Of a DNA stretch of 64,000 nt, positions 8,728 through 18,041 are shown in pieces. This DNA is from Noviherbaspirillum humi. Its GTDB lineage: Bacteria; Pseudomonadota; Gammaproteobacteria; Burkholderiales; Burkholderiaceae_D. Both the position numbers and the translations under genes were made by a program. Location: NCBI RefSeq assembly GCF_900188095.1, contig NZ_FZOT01000014.1, positions 92,321-156,320 of the forward strand, written 5' to 3'. The notes beneath the pieces are model-generated. The model worked only from the letters and a program-made list of their open reading frames with translations. It was not told where the DNA came from and searched no databases. Within the stretch, counting starts at the first letter, position 1; each line of letters begins with the position of its first letter.

Positions 8728-11451
8728 ATGTTAGATCTGATTCTTGTTACCTCTGAGTACCCTGGCATCACTAAAAGTGGCGGCATTGGCGCGGCCGTCG
8801 AGGAAGCGGCGACAATGCTGCAGCAAAGCGGCGTGAAAGTCGAAGTGCTGGTCGTGGTAGCAAACAACAATGCGATGCTGCCGACCTGGAAAGCGAAGAC
8901 CGGGCAGGGATGCGTCGTCAACTTGGTATGCGCGGACAGTTTCTACAACGGCGCGGCATCGAACGAAGCGTATTCATACGCCTCCTTCCAATACCTGAAG
9001 AGCCAGGCGGTGGCTAGGATCATCTTTCCCGACTATGCCGGGTTGGGCTTTTACAGCATGAACGCCAAGCGCCAGGGCTTGGCCTTTGCCGACACCAATT
9101 TGGACATCGCGGTGCATGGGCCTACCGCCTGGGCGCTATCGTTGAACACGCAGCCGTATCCGCATGTCGATGCGCTCACGACCGATTTCATGGAACGCCA
9201 GTCGATCGAGATGGCGGACACTGTGCTTTATCTGTCGCAGTACATGCGCAACTGGGTAGAACGCGAATTCGGCGTGGCGCCGACCAAAAGCGCAGAGCTG
9301 ATGCCGAACCTCATGCGCGGAATTAGCGCAAGCGGAACTGCTACACAGGTCGGCAAGCTAATCGGAGTACAGAAGATCATCTTCTTCGGCCGGCACGAAC
9401 CGCGAAAGAACCTGCCGTTGTTTGTGGACGCGTTGGCATTGGCGGCGAAATCCTACGACTTGCCGCGCACGGTTGAATTCGTGTTTCTGGGCGACTTCGC
9501 CGAGATCGACGGCACTCCGTCCGAACTTTACATCCTGCGAAAATTGGAAGGCCTGAATCTAAAATTGGTCTTTTTGCCAGGCCTGGGCCGCGCAGAGGCG
9601 GAACGTTATCTGACGAACACCCCGGCGACCGCCGTCGTGGTGCCGTCCGTGGAAAACTGTCCGTACACCGTACTGGAGACGATTGCCAAGGGGCTTCCGG
9701 TCTATGTCTGCGCCGAAGGCGGCAGCAAGGAGCTGATCGCCCCCGAGTTTCACCTGACAAACACGTTCGACAATAACAAGTCGGCGTTGGCGCAGTGCCT
9801 GTACACCGTGATCAAGGAGGGTGCGCGGGTGCCGGCGTTCTCGGACAGCGTCGGCAATGCGCTCCAAAGCTGGGTGCGCCACGTAAATTCACCCCAACAG
9901 CAGCGGCCGCTGGCGCGCTGTACCGCACCGCTCGTGTCGCTCATCGTGGTGACCCATAACCGCCCGGAAAAAGCGATCGAAGCGCTCAACTCGTGCCTCA
10001 GGCAAAGCTATGCGAAGACCGAGGTCATCCTGGTGGATGACGGCTCGGATCGGAACAATCCACAGTATCAGGAGCTGAAAGATTTTTGTCACGACAACGG
10101 CGTCGTGCTGGTCGAGCAAGAGAATCGCTACCTGGGCGCCGCCCGTAACACCGGGGTAGCCAAAGCTACCGGCAAGTATGTATTGTTCCTGGACGATGAC
10201 GATCTGCTGTTAAAAGATGCCGTCGGCCGCTTGGTCAACGCAATTCAATGCAGCGGCGTGGACATCTTGACCACGCTGTCATGCTTCATGGACGCCAGTC
10301 AGCGTGGCTTGGCCCATCTTGACCAATTAAACCTTGGGAAAGTCGGCTACCTGCCGACCGGCGGACCGCTGGAAGCGGGACTGTTAAAGAACTGCTTCGG
10401 TCCGAGCGTGTCTCTCATCAGCCGCGCGGTTTTCACGAAAGGGGTCCGCTACACCGAGACGTACGGCGTCGGCCACGAGGATTATGAATTTTACATCAAT
10501 GCCGTGCAAAAAGGATTTGCGTTGGCGGTTCACCCGGTACCAGCGTTCTATTACGAGGTCGGCGTACCGAGCATGATCTCACAGACGCCGATCTGGAAGA
10601 ATTTCATGCGCACCTATGGCGCGTTTGACCGCGGCGCTGCTGGGCGCGGCGCTTTGAACGTGGCCGGCATCCTGCTCGGTCAACAGGTCAACCGGCACAT
10701 CAATCACGGCAAGAATGTCTATACGTCGCTTCCTGAGCCGCTCAATCAGCTTTATCCCAAGGTCGGCGCGCTGGATGCCGAGACCCGACTGAAGATGCTG
10801 TACAAGTATGGCGAGCATTTCAAACTGGAATCCACCAAGCGTGTCGCCGCGTGGTCGCTGCGCGAGCGGCACGAGGCCAAGAAGCTTAGCGCCGCGGCAA
10901 GCCCGCTGGGAACGATCCCGGTGGCGCCGGTTAAGCGCAAGATGTCTGCCTATGTCAATAAACTGCACCTAGTGAAAGGCCGTGAGCGGAAGGAATGCAT
11001 TGACCAGATCATCGCCTCGCTCAAGGACTTGTGCACCGATGCCACGGTGCCCCTGACCAATGTCGACTACTTATTCAATGCGCTGGCGGTCTCGCGCAGC
11101 GCTAGCTTGGCGTCAGCAGTCGTCGATCACAGCGACCAGCTATCGTCACGATTGAAGGATGAGCGCCGGATGTTGGCGCTGTCGGCCACGGCGCATTACC
11201 TACTTGAAAACCGGGTCGAGTTCAAGCAGAAGTTTCAGCTGCTGCTGGATGGCGAAGCAAACGATTTCCGTGGCAAGGACAGCAAGTATGTTGATCATAG
11301 TGCGATCGAGGTTTTCAAGGCGGTCACCGCCGATCCTGGCGTGCCCTCCTGGGCATTCCAGTTCACACGGGTGACAGGTGCCTGCTTGTCCAAGGGCCAG
11401 ACCGGAAATCGCGACGCGATCATGATGCTGCATGACTTCATTAATCAATGA
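8728..11451 (+). CDS. Bifunctional glycosyltransferase: GT4-like plus GT2 domains
   Basis: About 907 residues with two catalytic modules. The N-terminal module starts LDLILVTSEYPGITKSGGIG, the KxGG-type motif of starch-synthase-like GT-B enzymes, and has a GT4-style acceptor motif ENCPYTVLETIAKG near residue 309. A GT2 (GT-A) module begins near residue 402 (SLIVVTHNRP) with VDDGSD and FLDDDD metal-binding motifs. A helical C-terminal region of about 250 residues has no recognised domain. ATG 8728 is preferred over TTG 8704 because the GT4 fold normally begins at this point; neither has a strong ribosome site. The position after the T1SS genes suggests it modifies the secreted protein or makes a glycan for it; sugar and acceptor cannot be told from sequence. 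Confidence 0.82.
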   Translation: MLDLILVTSEYPGITKSGGIGAAVEEAATMLQQSGVKVEVLVVVANNNAMLPTWKAKTGQGCVVNLVCADSFYNGAASNEAYSYASFQYLKSQAVARIIFPDYAGLGFYSMNAKRQGLAFADTNLDIAVHGPTAWALSLNTQPYPHVDALTTDFMERQSIEMADTVLYLSQYMRNWVEREFGVAPTKSAELMPNLMRGISASGTATQVGKLIGVQKIIFFGRHEPRKNLPLFVDALALAAKSYDLPRTVEFVFLGDFAEIDGTPSELYILRKLEGLNLKLVFLPGLGRAEAERYLTNTPATAVVVPSVENCPYTVLETIAKGLPVYVCAEGGSKELIAPEFHLTNTFDNNKSALAQCLYTVIKEGARVPAFSDSVGNALQSWVRHVNSPQQQRPLARCTAPLVSLIVVTHNRPEKAIEALNSCLRQSYAKTEVILVDDGSDRNNPQYQELKDFCHDNGVVLVEQENRYLGAARNTGVAKATGKYVLFLDDDDLLLKDAVGRLVNAIQCSGVDILTTLSCFMDASQRGLAHLDQLNLGKVGYLPTGGPLEAGLLKNCFGPSVSLISRAVFTKGVRYTETYGVGHEDYEFYINAVQKGFALAVHPVPAFYYEVGVPSMISQTPIWKNFMRTYGAFDRGAAGRGALNVAGILLGQQVNRHINHGKNVYTSLPEPLNQLYPKVGALDAETRLKMLYKYGEHFKLESTKRVAAWSLRERHEAKKLSAAASPLGTIPVAPVKRKMSAYVNKLHLVKGRERKECIDQIIASLKDLCTDATVPLTNVDYLFNALAVSRSASLASAVVDHSDQLSSRLKDERRMLALSATAHYLLENRVEFKQKFQLLLDGEANDFRGKDSKYVDHSAIEVFKAVTADPGVPSWAFQFTRVTGACLSKGQTGNRDAIMMLHDFINQ

Positions 11452-11587
11452 AACGCCAGTGACGTGCGCCGCCAACTCAAGTGCATTTGGACTCGGGAAA
11501 CCCGGTCCGGTGGCGGAGTGGCGCAGAACTCGACGGTGAACCCAGCGTAAGCGGAGCTTACTCCGGCAAGCTAATAAGGATGTTGAA

Positions 11588-12832
11588 GTGGCAGTCTATA
11601 AATTATTGTCGCAGTCACCGGCTCAGTTGACGCAGCTGAGCCTCGATCAAAAACTGACCGCGGTTGGTTTTAACTCAGGCAATCTGCTGTTTGAAGAAGC
11701 GGTGCGAGCGCAAATCGAAGGCGAGGAAATCAGTCGCGCCCAAATACGCGACATCGACCCTGCTTCGACGTTGGTCATGTGCCTCGCCAACTATATTTCG
11801 CCGTCGGATCGGGCCGCTGACGCAATCGCCGGGCTCTGCAAGGAGATCGAATCACGGAAGCTTGAAAAGCTGGTGTTGGTCGGTGTCGGCGCGCAGCAGG
11901 ACGGTTTTGAGTTCGGTTTTCCCGACATTCCAAAGGAGATTCAGTACTTCACCCGCTTGGTCTCGGAGCGCACGACTAGTATCGGCGTGCGTGGCTACTT
12001 TACGGCGGACTTACTGTCGTCATGGGGCATCAAGAACGTCAAGGTCATCGGTTGCCCCTCGGTTTATCAGCCGATGCCGGATGGGCCCTTTGATGAAGCG
12101 GGTGACAACGCACCTTCCCGGATAGCGATCGGCTGCACGCTGACCGGGCACTTCAGGGATTCGCTGTCTCGTCTGCTTGGCTTGGCCGTGGCTAGCGATG
12201 CGGCGTATATCGCGCAGACCGAGCGCTTTCCATTCCTGGAAATGCATGCTTTCGAATCCCACTACTATTCGCTGCAGTGCAAGCATGACGTACTCGACCA
12301 GTGGTTCAAGCGGCGGGCAAAGATTTTTTTCGATGTGAACGAATGGGTCGAGTATTACCGGCAGCATGTCGACTTTTACGTGAGCTCACGGTTTCACGGC
12401 GTCGTTGCGGCCTTATATGCCGGCGTGCCGTCGCTGCCAATGGTGTTTGATTCTCGCACCAGAGAATTGGTGGAGTTCTTTGGGATGCCTTATATCTTCC
12501 TGAAAGATGTGGATCAGTTCGCTGACTTCGGCCAGTTGTACCGGCTGGCCGACTTTTCTGCCTTCTTCGCAGCCTTGCCGCACAAGCGAGCGAGTTACCA
12601 CCAATTTCTCAAGGAAAACGGGCTGACGCTGCACGGGGCAATGTCTGAAGCGGCACGGCCTGGACAAGTTACGGATGACTGTGGCGCGATGTCAGTGCGG
12701 CTTAAGACACTCGCAAGCTATGTCGACCTGGTGGAAGCCGGGGTATGGAGCAGTGCAATGCTGCGCGACAAGGTTGCAACGCTTTTCAACCACGACCGGA
12801 GCCGCGCACAACGCGCGGAGCATAACGTTTGA
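11588..12832 (+). CDS. Polysaccharide pyruvyl transferase family protein
   Basis: 414 residues with the GT-B-like layout of the CsaB/polysaccharide pyruvyl transferase family: LVLVGVGAQ near residue 100, SIGVRGYFTADLL, KVIGCPSVY, and the C-terminal SSRFHGVVAALYAGVPSLPM (about residue 265-285) that is diagnostic for the family. These enzymes transfer pyruvate from PEP to sugars, and some relatives act as glycosyltransferase-like enzymes. The GTG start has AAGGA seven bases upstream. It lies among glycosyltransferases, so it may cap the glycan they make. A 136-bp gap with no clear terminator separates it from the gene upstream. Confidence 0.78.
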   Translation: MAVYKLLSQSPAQLTQLSLDQKLTAVGFNSGNLLFEEAVRAQIEGEEISRAQIRDIDPASTLVMCLANYISPSDRAADAIAGLCKEIESRKLEKLVLVGVGAQQDGFEFGFPDIPKEIQYFTRLVSERTTSIGVRGYFTADLLSSWGIKNVKVIGCPSVYQPMPDGPFDEAGDNAPSRIAIGCTLTGHFRDSLSRLLGLAVASDAAYIAQTERFPFLEMHAFESHYYSLQCKHDVLDQWFKRRAKIFFDVNEWVEYYRQHVDFYVSSRFHGVVAALYAGVPSLPMVFDSRTRELVEFFGMPYIFLKDVDQFADFGQLYRLADFSAFFAALPHKRASYHQFLKENGLTLHGAMSEAARPGQVTDDCGAMSVRLKTLASYVDLVEAGVWSSAMLRDKVATLFNHDRSRAQRAEHNV

Positions 12833-12966
12833 GGACGCCAGTCGCTGTGTACACCATCGGTACGTCCGGACCTTGGGTTGAGCAGGCGCGCACCGTGCCG
12901 GGCGACAGCTCTGCCAGGCAAACGTGCTCCATACGCTGACGATGCAATCTCCCATTTCGATAGATC

Positions 12967-14214
12967 ATGACAAAACGTAACATGACTGCTAGCAAGCTCT
13001 CCGACTCGCTACCGGTTAAGCAGATGGCCAAGCCGCAATCTGCCTCGGTTTCTATGCTAGCCGGCAGCCCGGCCGCAACGGCCGCAACGGCCGCAACGGC
13101 CAAAACGGCCAAAACGGCCAAAACGGCCAAAACGGCCAAAACGGCCAAAACGGCCAAAACGGCCAAAACGGCCAAAACGGCCAAGGTGATAAAGGCACGA
13201 CTCGCGTCCCCGATGCTCGACGGCGCCGGCGCTGCGGCAAGCCAGGGGATGGTTGCGGCAGCACATCTGCCCCATCAAGCCCATCCGGCGGCGACCAGCG
13301 TGTCGACGGCGGCCGAAAGCCGGTCCGCGGTAGCGCTTCGCAAAACAGCGGTGGTGGTGCCAGCAATCTTCCAAATCCATTACGCCAAATGGCAGAAAGA
13401 ACTGCTGGATCCGGAATTTGTACCCTTTGATAACGAGGGGGTCAAAGACGAAGCGCTAGAGTTCGAGGTGTTCGAACGCATCGCGAAGTCGCCGATGACC
13501 GCGAAGCAGCAACTCTGGGGCGCGCTGTCGTGGCGGTTCGGTGAAAAGACCGGGCTGACGGGCGAAGCGATGCGGCAGGTGATAGATGCTAATGCGGGCA
13601 TGGACGTGTATTACTGCAACCCGCATGTGCCGAACGAGGGACTGTTCCATAACATGTGGGTGCAAGGCGAGACCGCGCATCCGAAGTTTCTGGCAATGTG
13701 CCGGGCACTGTTTGCGGCGTGCGAACTGCCGCTGGAAGAGTTGAGCGCCTTCGCGGCGCCCTCGGCTTATTCCTCCGCCAATTACTTCGTCGGCACGCCG
13801 GCGTTCTGGAACCTGTACTTGCCCTGGATTCGGAACATCCTGACTACGGCTGACCGCAAGCTCGATCCGGCGGCGCGCGCGGTACTGCATTCTACGCAGG
13901 CCGATGACCGCGGGTTGCACGGCGGAGCGACTTACGTTCCGTTCATCGTCGAGCGCTTGTTTCCGCTGTTCATGCGCACCGTTGGCAAGCACCTCAAGGG
14001 CTTTCAGATACCGCTGCCGCGCCGAGAGCAGGAGTTGAATGTGCATGTCAGATTGTTGCGCGAGATGAAGGTGATGGCGCACAAGACCAATTCGCCGTGG
14101 CTGGTGGCTTGCTGGGTCAACTACCGCAACTTGTATTTCGCGCAAGCGCACGGCAAACCGTGGTGCGATAAATATCTTCGGGCCATTACGCCGGTCGAGG
14201 TTCGCTTTGGGTAG
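12967..14214 (+). CDS. Unrecognised protein of the glycosylation locus with N-terminal Ala-Lys-Thr repeat
   Basis: 415 residues. The first 120 or so are low complexity: AAT three times, then AKT nine times, then Ala/Ser/Val-rich sequence, probably a disordered basic linker. The remaining 295 residues look folded (FQIHYAKWQKELLDPEFVPFDN, RFGEKTGL, DVYYCNPHVPNEGLFHNMW, SANYFVGTPAFWNLYLPW). From memory this C-terminal part resembles an uncharacterised domain that often neighbours or is fused to glycosyltransferases, but I cannot name a family or reaction. No strong ribosome site precedes the ATG. The context points to a role in glycan or adhesin modification. Confidence 0.62.
   Translation: MTKRNMTASKLSDSLPVKQMAKPQSASVSMLAGSPAATAATAATAKTAKTAKTAKTAKTAKTAKTAKTAKTAKVIKARLASPMLDGAGAAASQGMVAAAHLPHQAHPAATSVSTAAESRSAVALRKTAVVVPAIFQIHYAKWQKELLDPEFVPFDNEGVKDEALEFEVFERIAKSPMTAKQQLWGALSWRFGEKTGLTGEAMRQVIDANAGMDVYYCNPHVPNEGLFHNMWVQGETAHPKFLAMCRALFAACELPLEELSAFAAPSAYSSANYFVGTPAFWNLYLPWIRNILTTADRKLDPAARAVLHSTQADDRGLHGGATYVPFIVERLFPLFMRTVGKHLKGFQIPLPRREQELNVHVRLLREMKVMAHKTNSPWLVACWVNYRNLYFAQAHGKPWCDKYLRAITPVEVRFG
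13072..13188 (+). repeat. In-frame 9-bp tandem repeat (microsatellite)
   Basis: Three copies of GCCGCAACG, nine perfect copies of GCCAAAACG (13099-13179) and one degenerate copy, all in frame and encoding Ala-Ala-Thr and Ala-Lys-Thr. Slippage would change protein length in steps of three residues without a frameshift. Confidence 0.95.
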
Positions 14215-14285
14215 CGCGTCCTGCACGGCGTGCTAGCCGCAACCGTGAAGCCAGTAACAGCAACTTGGGGCAATTGGGGTAAACG

Positions 14286-14954
14286 ATGGAAATTGTGGGG
14301 CAACAGGTAACCGGTCCAATGCAGATCGAGCTGATATCGTCGAGTGAACTGGCGCGCGGCCGCCGTTTCCAAACAAGCGGAGTGCTCGCTGCCATGCCGT
14401 TCACCCGGGCAGCAGAGGCCGAGCGCGCTGCGCGACTGATGGCGCAACGCGCGGGCGTGGATGGGCTAATCGTCGCGGTGCACGACGACGTTGGCGACGG
14501 GTTCATCAGCCTCGTGAACCAGGTGTTTCGTGCCAGTTCTAGCCCCTGGTTCGCCTACGTTGCGCAAGATGCGTTTGCCGGGCGTGGCTGGCTCGCCGCC
14601 GCCGTGGCCGCCATGGAGCGCCAGCAGGGATCGCTACTGGCGTTCAATGATGGCAAATGGTCGGGCGCACTGGCCGCTTTTGGTCTCGTGCGGCGCGCTT
14701 GGGCCGCTACGAACTATAGCGGTGACCTGTTCTATCCCGGCTACCGCCGCCACTATGCCGACGCGGAGCTGACGGTTCTGGCGTTGCAGCAACAACGATT
14801 GGTCTACACAGCAGAGGGTGTGCTGGTCGAAGTCGACTGGGGTAAAGACGACGCGCCGGTCGATCCGGCTGATCGCGCTCTTTACCACGAACGTGTACGA
14901 ACCGGCTTTGATGGCCGGGTGCGCGCACCGCAGTTGTTGAAGCGTTTTGCCTGA
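14286..14954 (+). CDS. Small GT2-like glycosyltransferase
   Basis: 222 residues with a GT-A-like pattern: IVAVHDDVGDGFISLVNQVF near residue 60-80, FAYVAQDAFAGRGWL (likely the DxD-equivalent turn), then LLAFNDGKWSGALAAFGLVRR and YPGYRRHYADAELTVLA, which follow the order of GT2 enzymes. It is shorter than usual (about 250-300). Its stop overlaps the start of the TPR-GT41 gene by one base (TGATG), so the two are probably made in a fixed ratio and may act on the same acceptor. Donor sugar unknown. Confidence 0.68.
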   Translation: MEIVGQQVTGPMQIELISSSELARGRRFQTSGVLAAMPFTRAAEAERAARLMAQRAGVDGLIVAVHDDVGDGFISLVNQVFRASSSPWFAYVAQDAFAGRGWLAAAVAAMERQQGSLLAFNDGKWSGALAAFGLVRRAWAATNYSGDLFYPGYRRHYADAELTVLALQQQRLVYTAEGVLVEVDWGKDDAPVDPADRALYHERVRTGFDGRVRAPQLLKRFA

Positions 14955-16402
14955 TGCGGCGCGCGGCACAACTGATTGAGCAAGCTGACGGGCTGCGCTC
15001 CCTCAGCCAGTGGGCCGGCGCACTCGCGCTGTACCGCGAGGCTGTTTCGCTGGCGCCGGCGGCGGCCACCCTGCACCACAACATGGCGCTGTGCCTGCAT
15101 GCGCTTGGCCAGCACACGCAGGCGCTCGAAAACTCGCGTGTAGCGCTATCACACAATCGGGGCTTGTGGCAAAGTCGCGTGGTGGCCGGCCGGTCGCTGA
15201 AGGCGCTCGGCCAGCCGGACGCCGCTTGGGAGGAGTTCGCACAGGTACTACGTGACAGTCCGCAAGCCGGCATGGCGGCGATGGACCTGGCCGACCTCGC
15301 GATGAATGAATTCGGCGACCCGTTGCAGGCGGCGGCGCTCGCGCAGCCATGGCTCTCTCATGCCGAGCATGGACGCGATGCACAGCTGACGACGCTGCTG
15401 TCAGCGCTGTATGACCGCGACTTCAGCGCGGCGGAGCTGGTCGCGCGCATTAAGGTGTTCGCGCAGCGGGAGTTGGTGCTTGACACACTGCCGGCGCCGG
15501 CGAGCCCGCCTGCGTGCCGAAAGCCGGGCCGGCTGCGCATCGGCTTGTTGTCTCCGCTGTTTTGCGCGTCGCCTGTGTATTTCCTCACCATCGCTGGCTG
15601 GCGCCGCATGGCCGCCGAGGCGGATATCATCGTGTTCGACCGTGGCACACGGCATGACTGGGCCACCGAGGAATTCCGCCGCGTCGCTCATGGCTGGCAG
15701 CCGGTGGCGCACTTGGGCGCGGCGCAGCTGGCGCAGGTGCTGCTGGCGGCTGACCTGGACGTGCTGTACGACCTCGGCGGCTGGATGGACCCGGTGGGCC
15801 TGCAGGCACTGTCGGTGAAGCCGGCGCGGCGTCAGTACAAGTGGGTGGGCGGCCAGAGCGCCACCACCGGCCTGCATTGCTTCGACGGCTGGATCGGCGA
15901 TGAATGGCAGTCGCCGACGTCGCTGCAGCACCTTTACACCGAGCCGCTGCTGAACCTGCCCGGCGGTTATGCCAGTTACACCCCGCCGCCCTACCTGCCG
16001 AAGTCGGCGAAACGCAAGGATCCGTCGCCGGTAATCTTCGCTAATCCCGCCAAGCTGTCGCGCGCCTTCCTGCGCATGCTGGCCGGGCGGCCCGGCAGGA
16101 AATGCTTCGTCCACCGCCAGTACCGGCATGCGCGTGTACGGGCGCGGATCGAGGCGGTGCTGGGACCGGGCGAGGTCGAGTATGTGTGTCCGGCCAGCCA
16201 CCAGGAGGCACTGGAAGCGGTGAACGCGCATGCGGTGATGCTCGATACCTTTCCCTATAGCGGCGGCCTGACGGCGCGCGAGGCGGTGGCGCTCGGCACG
16301 CGGGTGAAAGGCAGCGTGGGGGAATTGTTTTGCGAGCGGCACACGGCGTGGGTAGCGAGCACGAAGTCGAGAGTTGTTTATCCTGAAGATAATAGAGCTT
16401 AA
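14954..16402 (+). CDS. TPR-containing GT41 (O-GlcNAc transferase/SPINDLY-like) glycosyltransferase
   Basis: 482 residues. TPR-like helices fill about residues 1-130 (WAGALALYREAVSLAPAAA, then HHNMALCLHALGQHTQALE). A GT-B catalytic region starts near residue 194 (RIGLLSPLF) and contains DLDVLYDLGGWMD, LLNLPGGYASY and the C-terminal MLDTFPYSGGLTAREAVALGTRV, all typical of the SPY/OGT/HMW1C branch. Such enzymes O- or N-glycosylate proteins in the cytoplasm, which suits a T1SS substrate before export. The protein ends soon after GELFCERHTAWVAS, earlier than most SPY-like enzymes, and the DNA turns AT-rich directly after it, so a lost C-terminus is possible. Confidence 0.8.
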   Translation: MRRAAQLIEQADGLRSLSQWAGALALYREAVSLAPAAATLHHNMALCLHALGQHTQALENSRVALSHNRGLWQSRVVAGRSLKALGQPDAAWEEFAQVLRDSPQAGMAAMDLADLAMNEFGDPLQAAALAQPWLSHAEHGRDAQLTTLLSALYDRDFSAAELVARIKVFAQRELVLDTLPAPASPPACRKPGRLRIGLLSPLFCASPVYFLTIAGWRRMAAEADIIVFDRGTRHDWATEEFRRVAHGWQPVAHLGAAQLAQVLLAADLDVLYDLGGWMDPVGLQALSVKPARRQYKWVGGQSATTGLHCFDGWIGDEWQSPTSLQHLYTEPLLNLPGGYASYTPPPYLPKSAKRKDPSPVIFANPAKLSRAFLRMLAGRPGRKCFVHRQYRHARVRARIEAVLGPGEVEYVCPASHQEALEAVNAHAVMLDTFPYSGGLTAREAVALGTRVKGSVGELFCERHTAWVASTKSRVVYPEDNRA

Positions 16403-16668
16403 AGAGTTGTCATCGCGTGAGCAAGCCGCGAAAATAGTGATTAAAAATTATTACTGGTACCCGTTTAAAAATAGGTCCAAAAAGCAAAAAAGGGCCTTTA
16501 CTTGCAAAATTGGCTTATAGATCGGCCAGACGAATACCTCAAAGCCCTTAATGGGAAGAAAAACGTTTCGCTTCGGTTCGTTATTGCATTAAAGATATAG
16601 GTGCTACTTTTTTTCCCCCGAAAGTGCCGGTTTAAACCGTTCCTACATTTGAGGAAAAGGAATAGGCT

Positions 16669-17556
16669 ATGGAAAGAAAGCGAAATAAGGCAAGATCGAC
16701 TGGTCCAGTAACCGATATCGGTAAAGCGCGCTCATCGATGAATTCGCTGCGGCATGGGGCGCTGTCGTCGAAAGTACTTCTACCAGGTGAGAGAGTTGAA
16801 GAGTTCGAGGCCGTTTTGCAAGGCATGATTGCCGACCTTCGTCCGGTGGGTACACTTGAAACAATCTTAGTCCAAAAAATTGCAGAGGTCATTTGGCGAA
16901 AAACACGTCTCGACATAGCAGAACAAGAAGCTACGACGGCTGCTCGCTTGCGTGATGTCGACAAAAATGATTTGGCCAGACACTTGAATTTGTATCCAAA
17001 GCAGGATCCGAACGAAATTCTGAGCTTCTCGGAAGAGCCGCTTGATTTTCCTGAATGGATGCTAAATGAGAAAAATGCTCCCGATGAAGAAGTCGGACAG
17101 CGTGCAGTACTTATCCAGCATGAATCGCAATACATTCATGCTGGAAAAGTCAAAGTTGAAACTCATGAAGATGCAAAAAGAAATTGTCCGGAGTGTTGGA
17201 GCGAATTATTAAAGGAGTCAAATCGAGCCGGGTTTAGCGATCCAGATGCTTATCTAATGAAATTTAAGAATGCGAAGCTAAAGCATTTCTTTGCCGAGTA
17301 TTGCAAGGAGGCCTCTAAAAAAGTCTATTGGACCGCATATTGGCATGAGAACCGAACGAAAATTGAATTCGCTTTTCAGGCGATTCGGCGTAACTATGTG
17401 GCGGCAGCATGGGATGCTGAGAAGGCCCACCGCTATCACGCGATGTTAAATAATGAACTGTTCAAATTGCTTAAAGAACTTCGCGCCACGCAGGAATGGC
17501 GTTTAAAAACGATTGAAGCCAGCGATATAGAGATAGCAGACGATAAGACCGACTAA
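16669..17556 (+). CDS. Conserved protein of unknown function (SxGP..GK..S..N..HG motif)
   Basis: 295 residues, acidic and helical. The N-terminus RSTGPVTDIGKARSSMNSLRHG follows a pattern I know from a widespread family of uncharacterised proteins, frequently near mobile elements (a GP...GK..SS.NALKHG motif followed by a helical region starting LPGE). No catalytic motif is visible. A good ribosome site (GGAAAAGGAAT) precedes the ATG. GC content is clearly lower than in the glycosylation genes upstream, consistent with acquired DNA beside the TnpB element. Confidence 0.6.
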   Translation: MERKRNKARSTGPVTDIGKARSSMNSLRHGALSSKVLLPGERVEEFEAVLQGMIADLRPVGTLETILVQKIAEVIWRKTRLDIAEQEATTAARLRDVDKNDLARHLNLYPKQDPNEILSFSEEPLDFPEWMLNEKNAPDEEVGQRAVLIQHESQYIHAGKVKVETHEDAKRNCPECWSELLKESNRAGFSDPDAYLMKFKNAKLKHFFAEYCKEASKKVYWTAYWHENRTKIEFAFQAIRRNYVAAAWDAEKAHRYHAMLNNELFKLLKELRATQEWRLKTIEASDIEIADDKTD

Positions 17557-17900
17557 TAGAGAAGAAGCTGGTGCTGCAAGCTTTTCTACTTATTTGTCCG
17601 GTTCGCGGGATAGACAATTAGCCAGGTGCCTTTAGGGTTCTTTAATATCCCAACTATAAAGAATTTTCAAGCATGCAACATTTACATTGCAAGTGGAACC
17701 TACGTCCACCTTTTTGCGTCGTTTGTCGAAAAGAACTAAGGTTTTTGAGCGTTTAATAGTTTGTTTGTAAGGCGTAGTAGGGTAGTAGCTATGTAAAGTT
17801 TTATGGGAACTCAGCGAGTGAAAAGTCGGGAGGAGCAAAAGGGAAGCGATAGCATATCTAAATTAATTGTTTTTACCGCTAGACCGACTACCATTAAAAT
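17557..17900. other. Gene-free AT-rich spacer
   Basis: No ORF with coding character, no tRNA and no clear terminator. It leads into the tnpB remnant and is probably eroded mobile-element flank. Confidence 0.5.
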
Positions 17901-18041
17901 ATGCAGACGTTGCGCGTCCGGATCGGGGACAAGCATGCCAAAGCGCTAGAAGACATGGCTTGCAAACACTATAAGTACGGTCTGAGATTTGGGAACGAGT
18001 TTACATCCTCAAATGCAGTGCTACCAAGCCTTCAAATTTGA
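17901..18041 (+). pseudogene. 5' fragment of a second, unrelated tnpB
   Basis: An ATG-led 46-codon frame begins MQTLRVRIGDKHAKALEDMA and continues to GNEFTSS. This matches the N-terminal pattern of another TnpB subgroup (M-T-L-R-V-R-DKH ... NFCNE). The resemblance stops at about 18003-18010, exactly where the intact tnpB begins in a different frame. TTAC, a favoured IS200/IS605 insertion target, lies at 18001-18004. It reads as the stump of an older tnpB interrupted by, or recombined with, the intact one. The family match is from memory. Confidence 0.45.

Noticed and set aside
13072..13188. CRISPR-like array
   Set aside because: Units are 9 bp, have no spacers and lie in frame within a gene.
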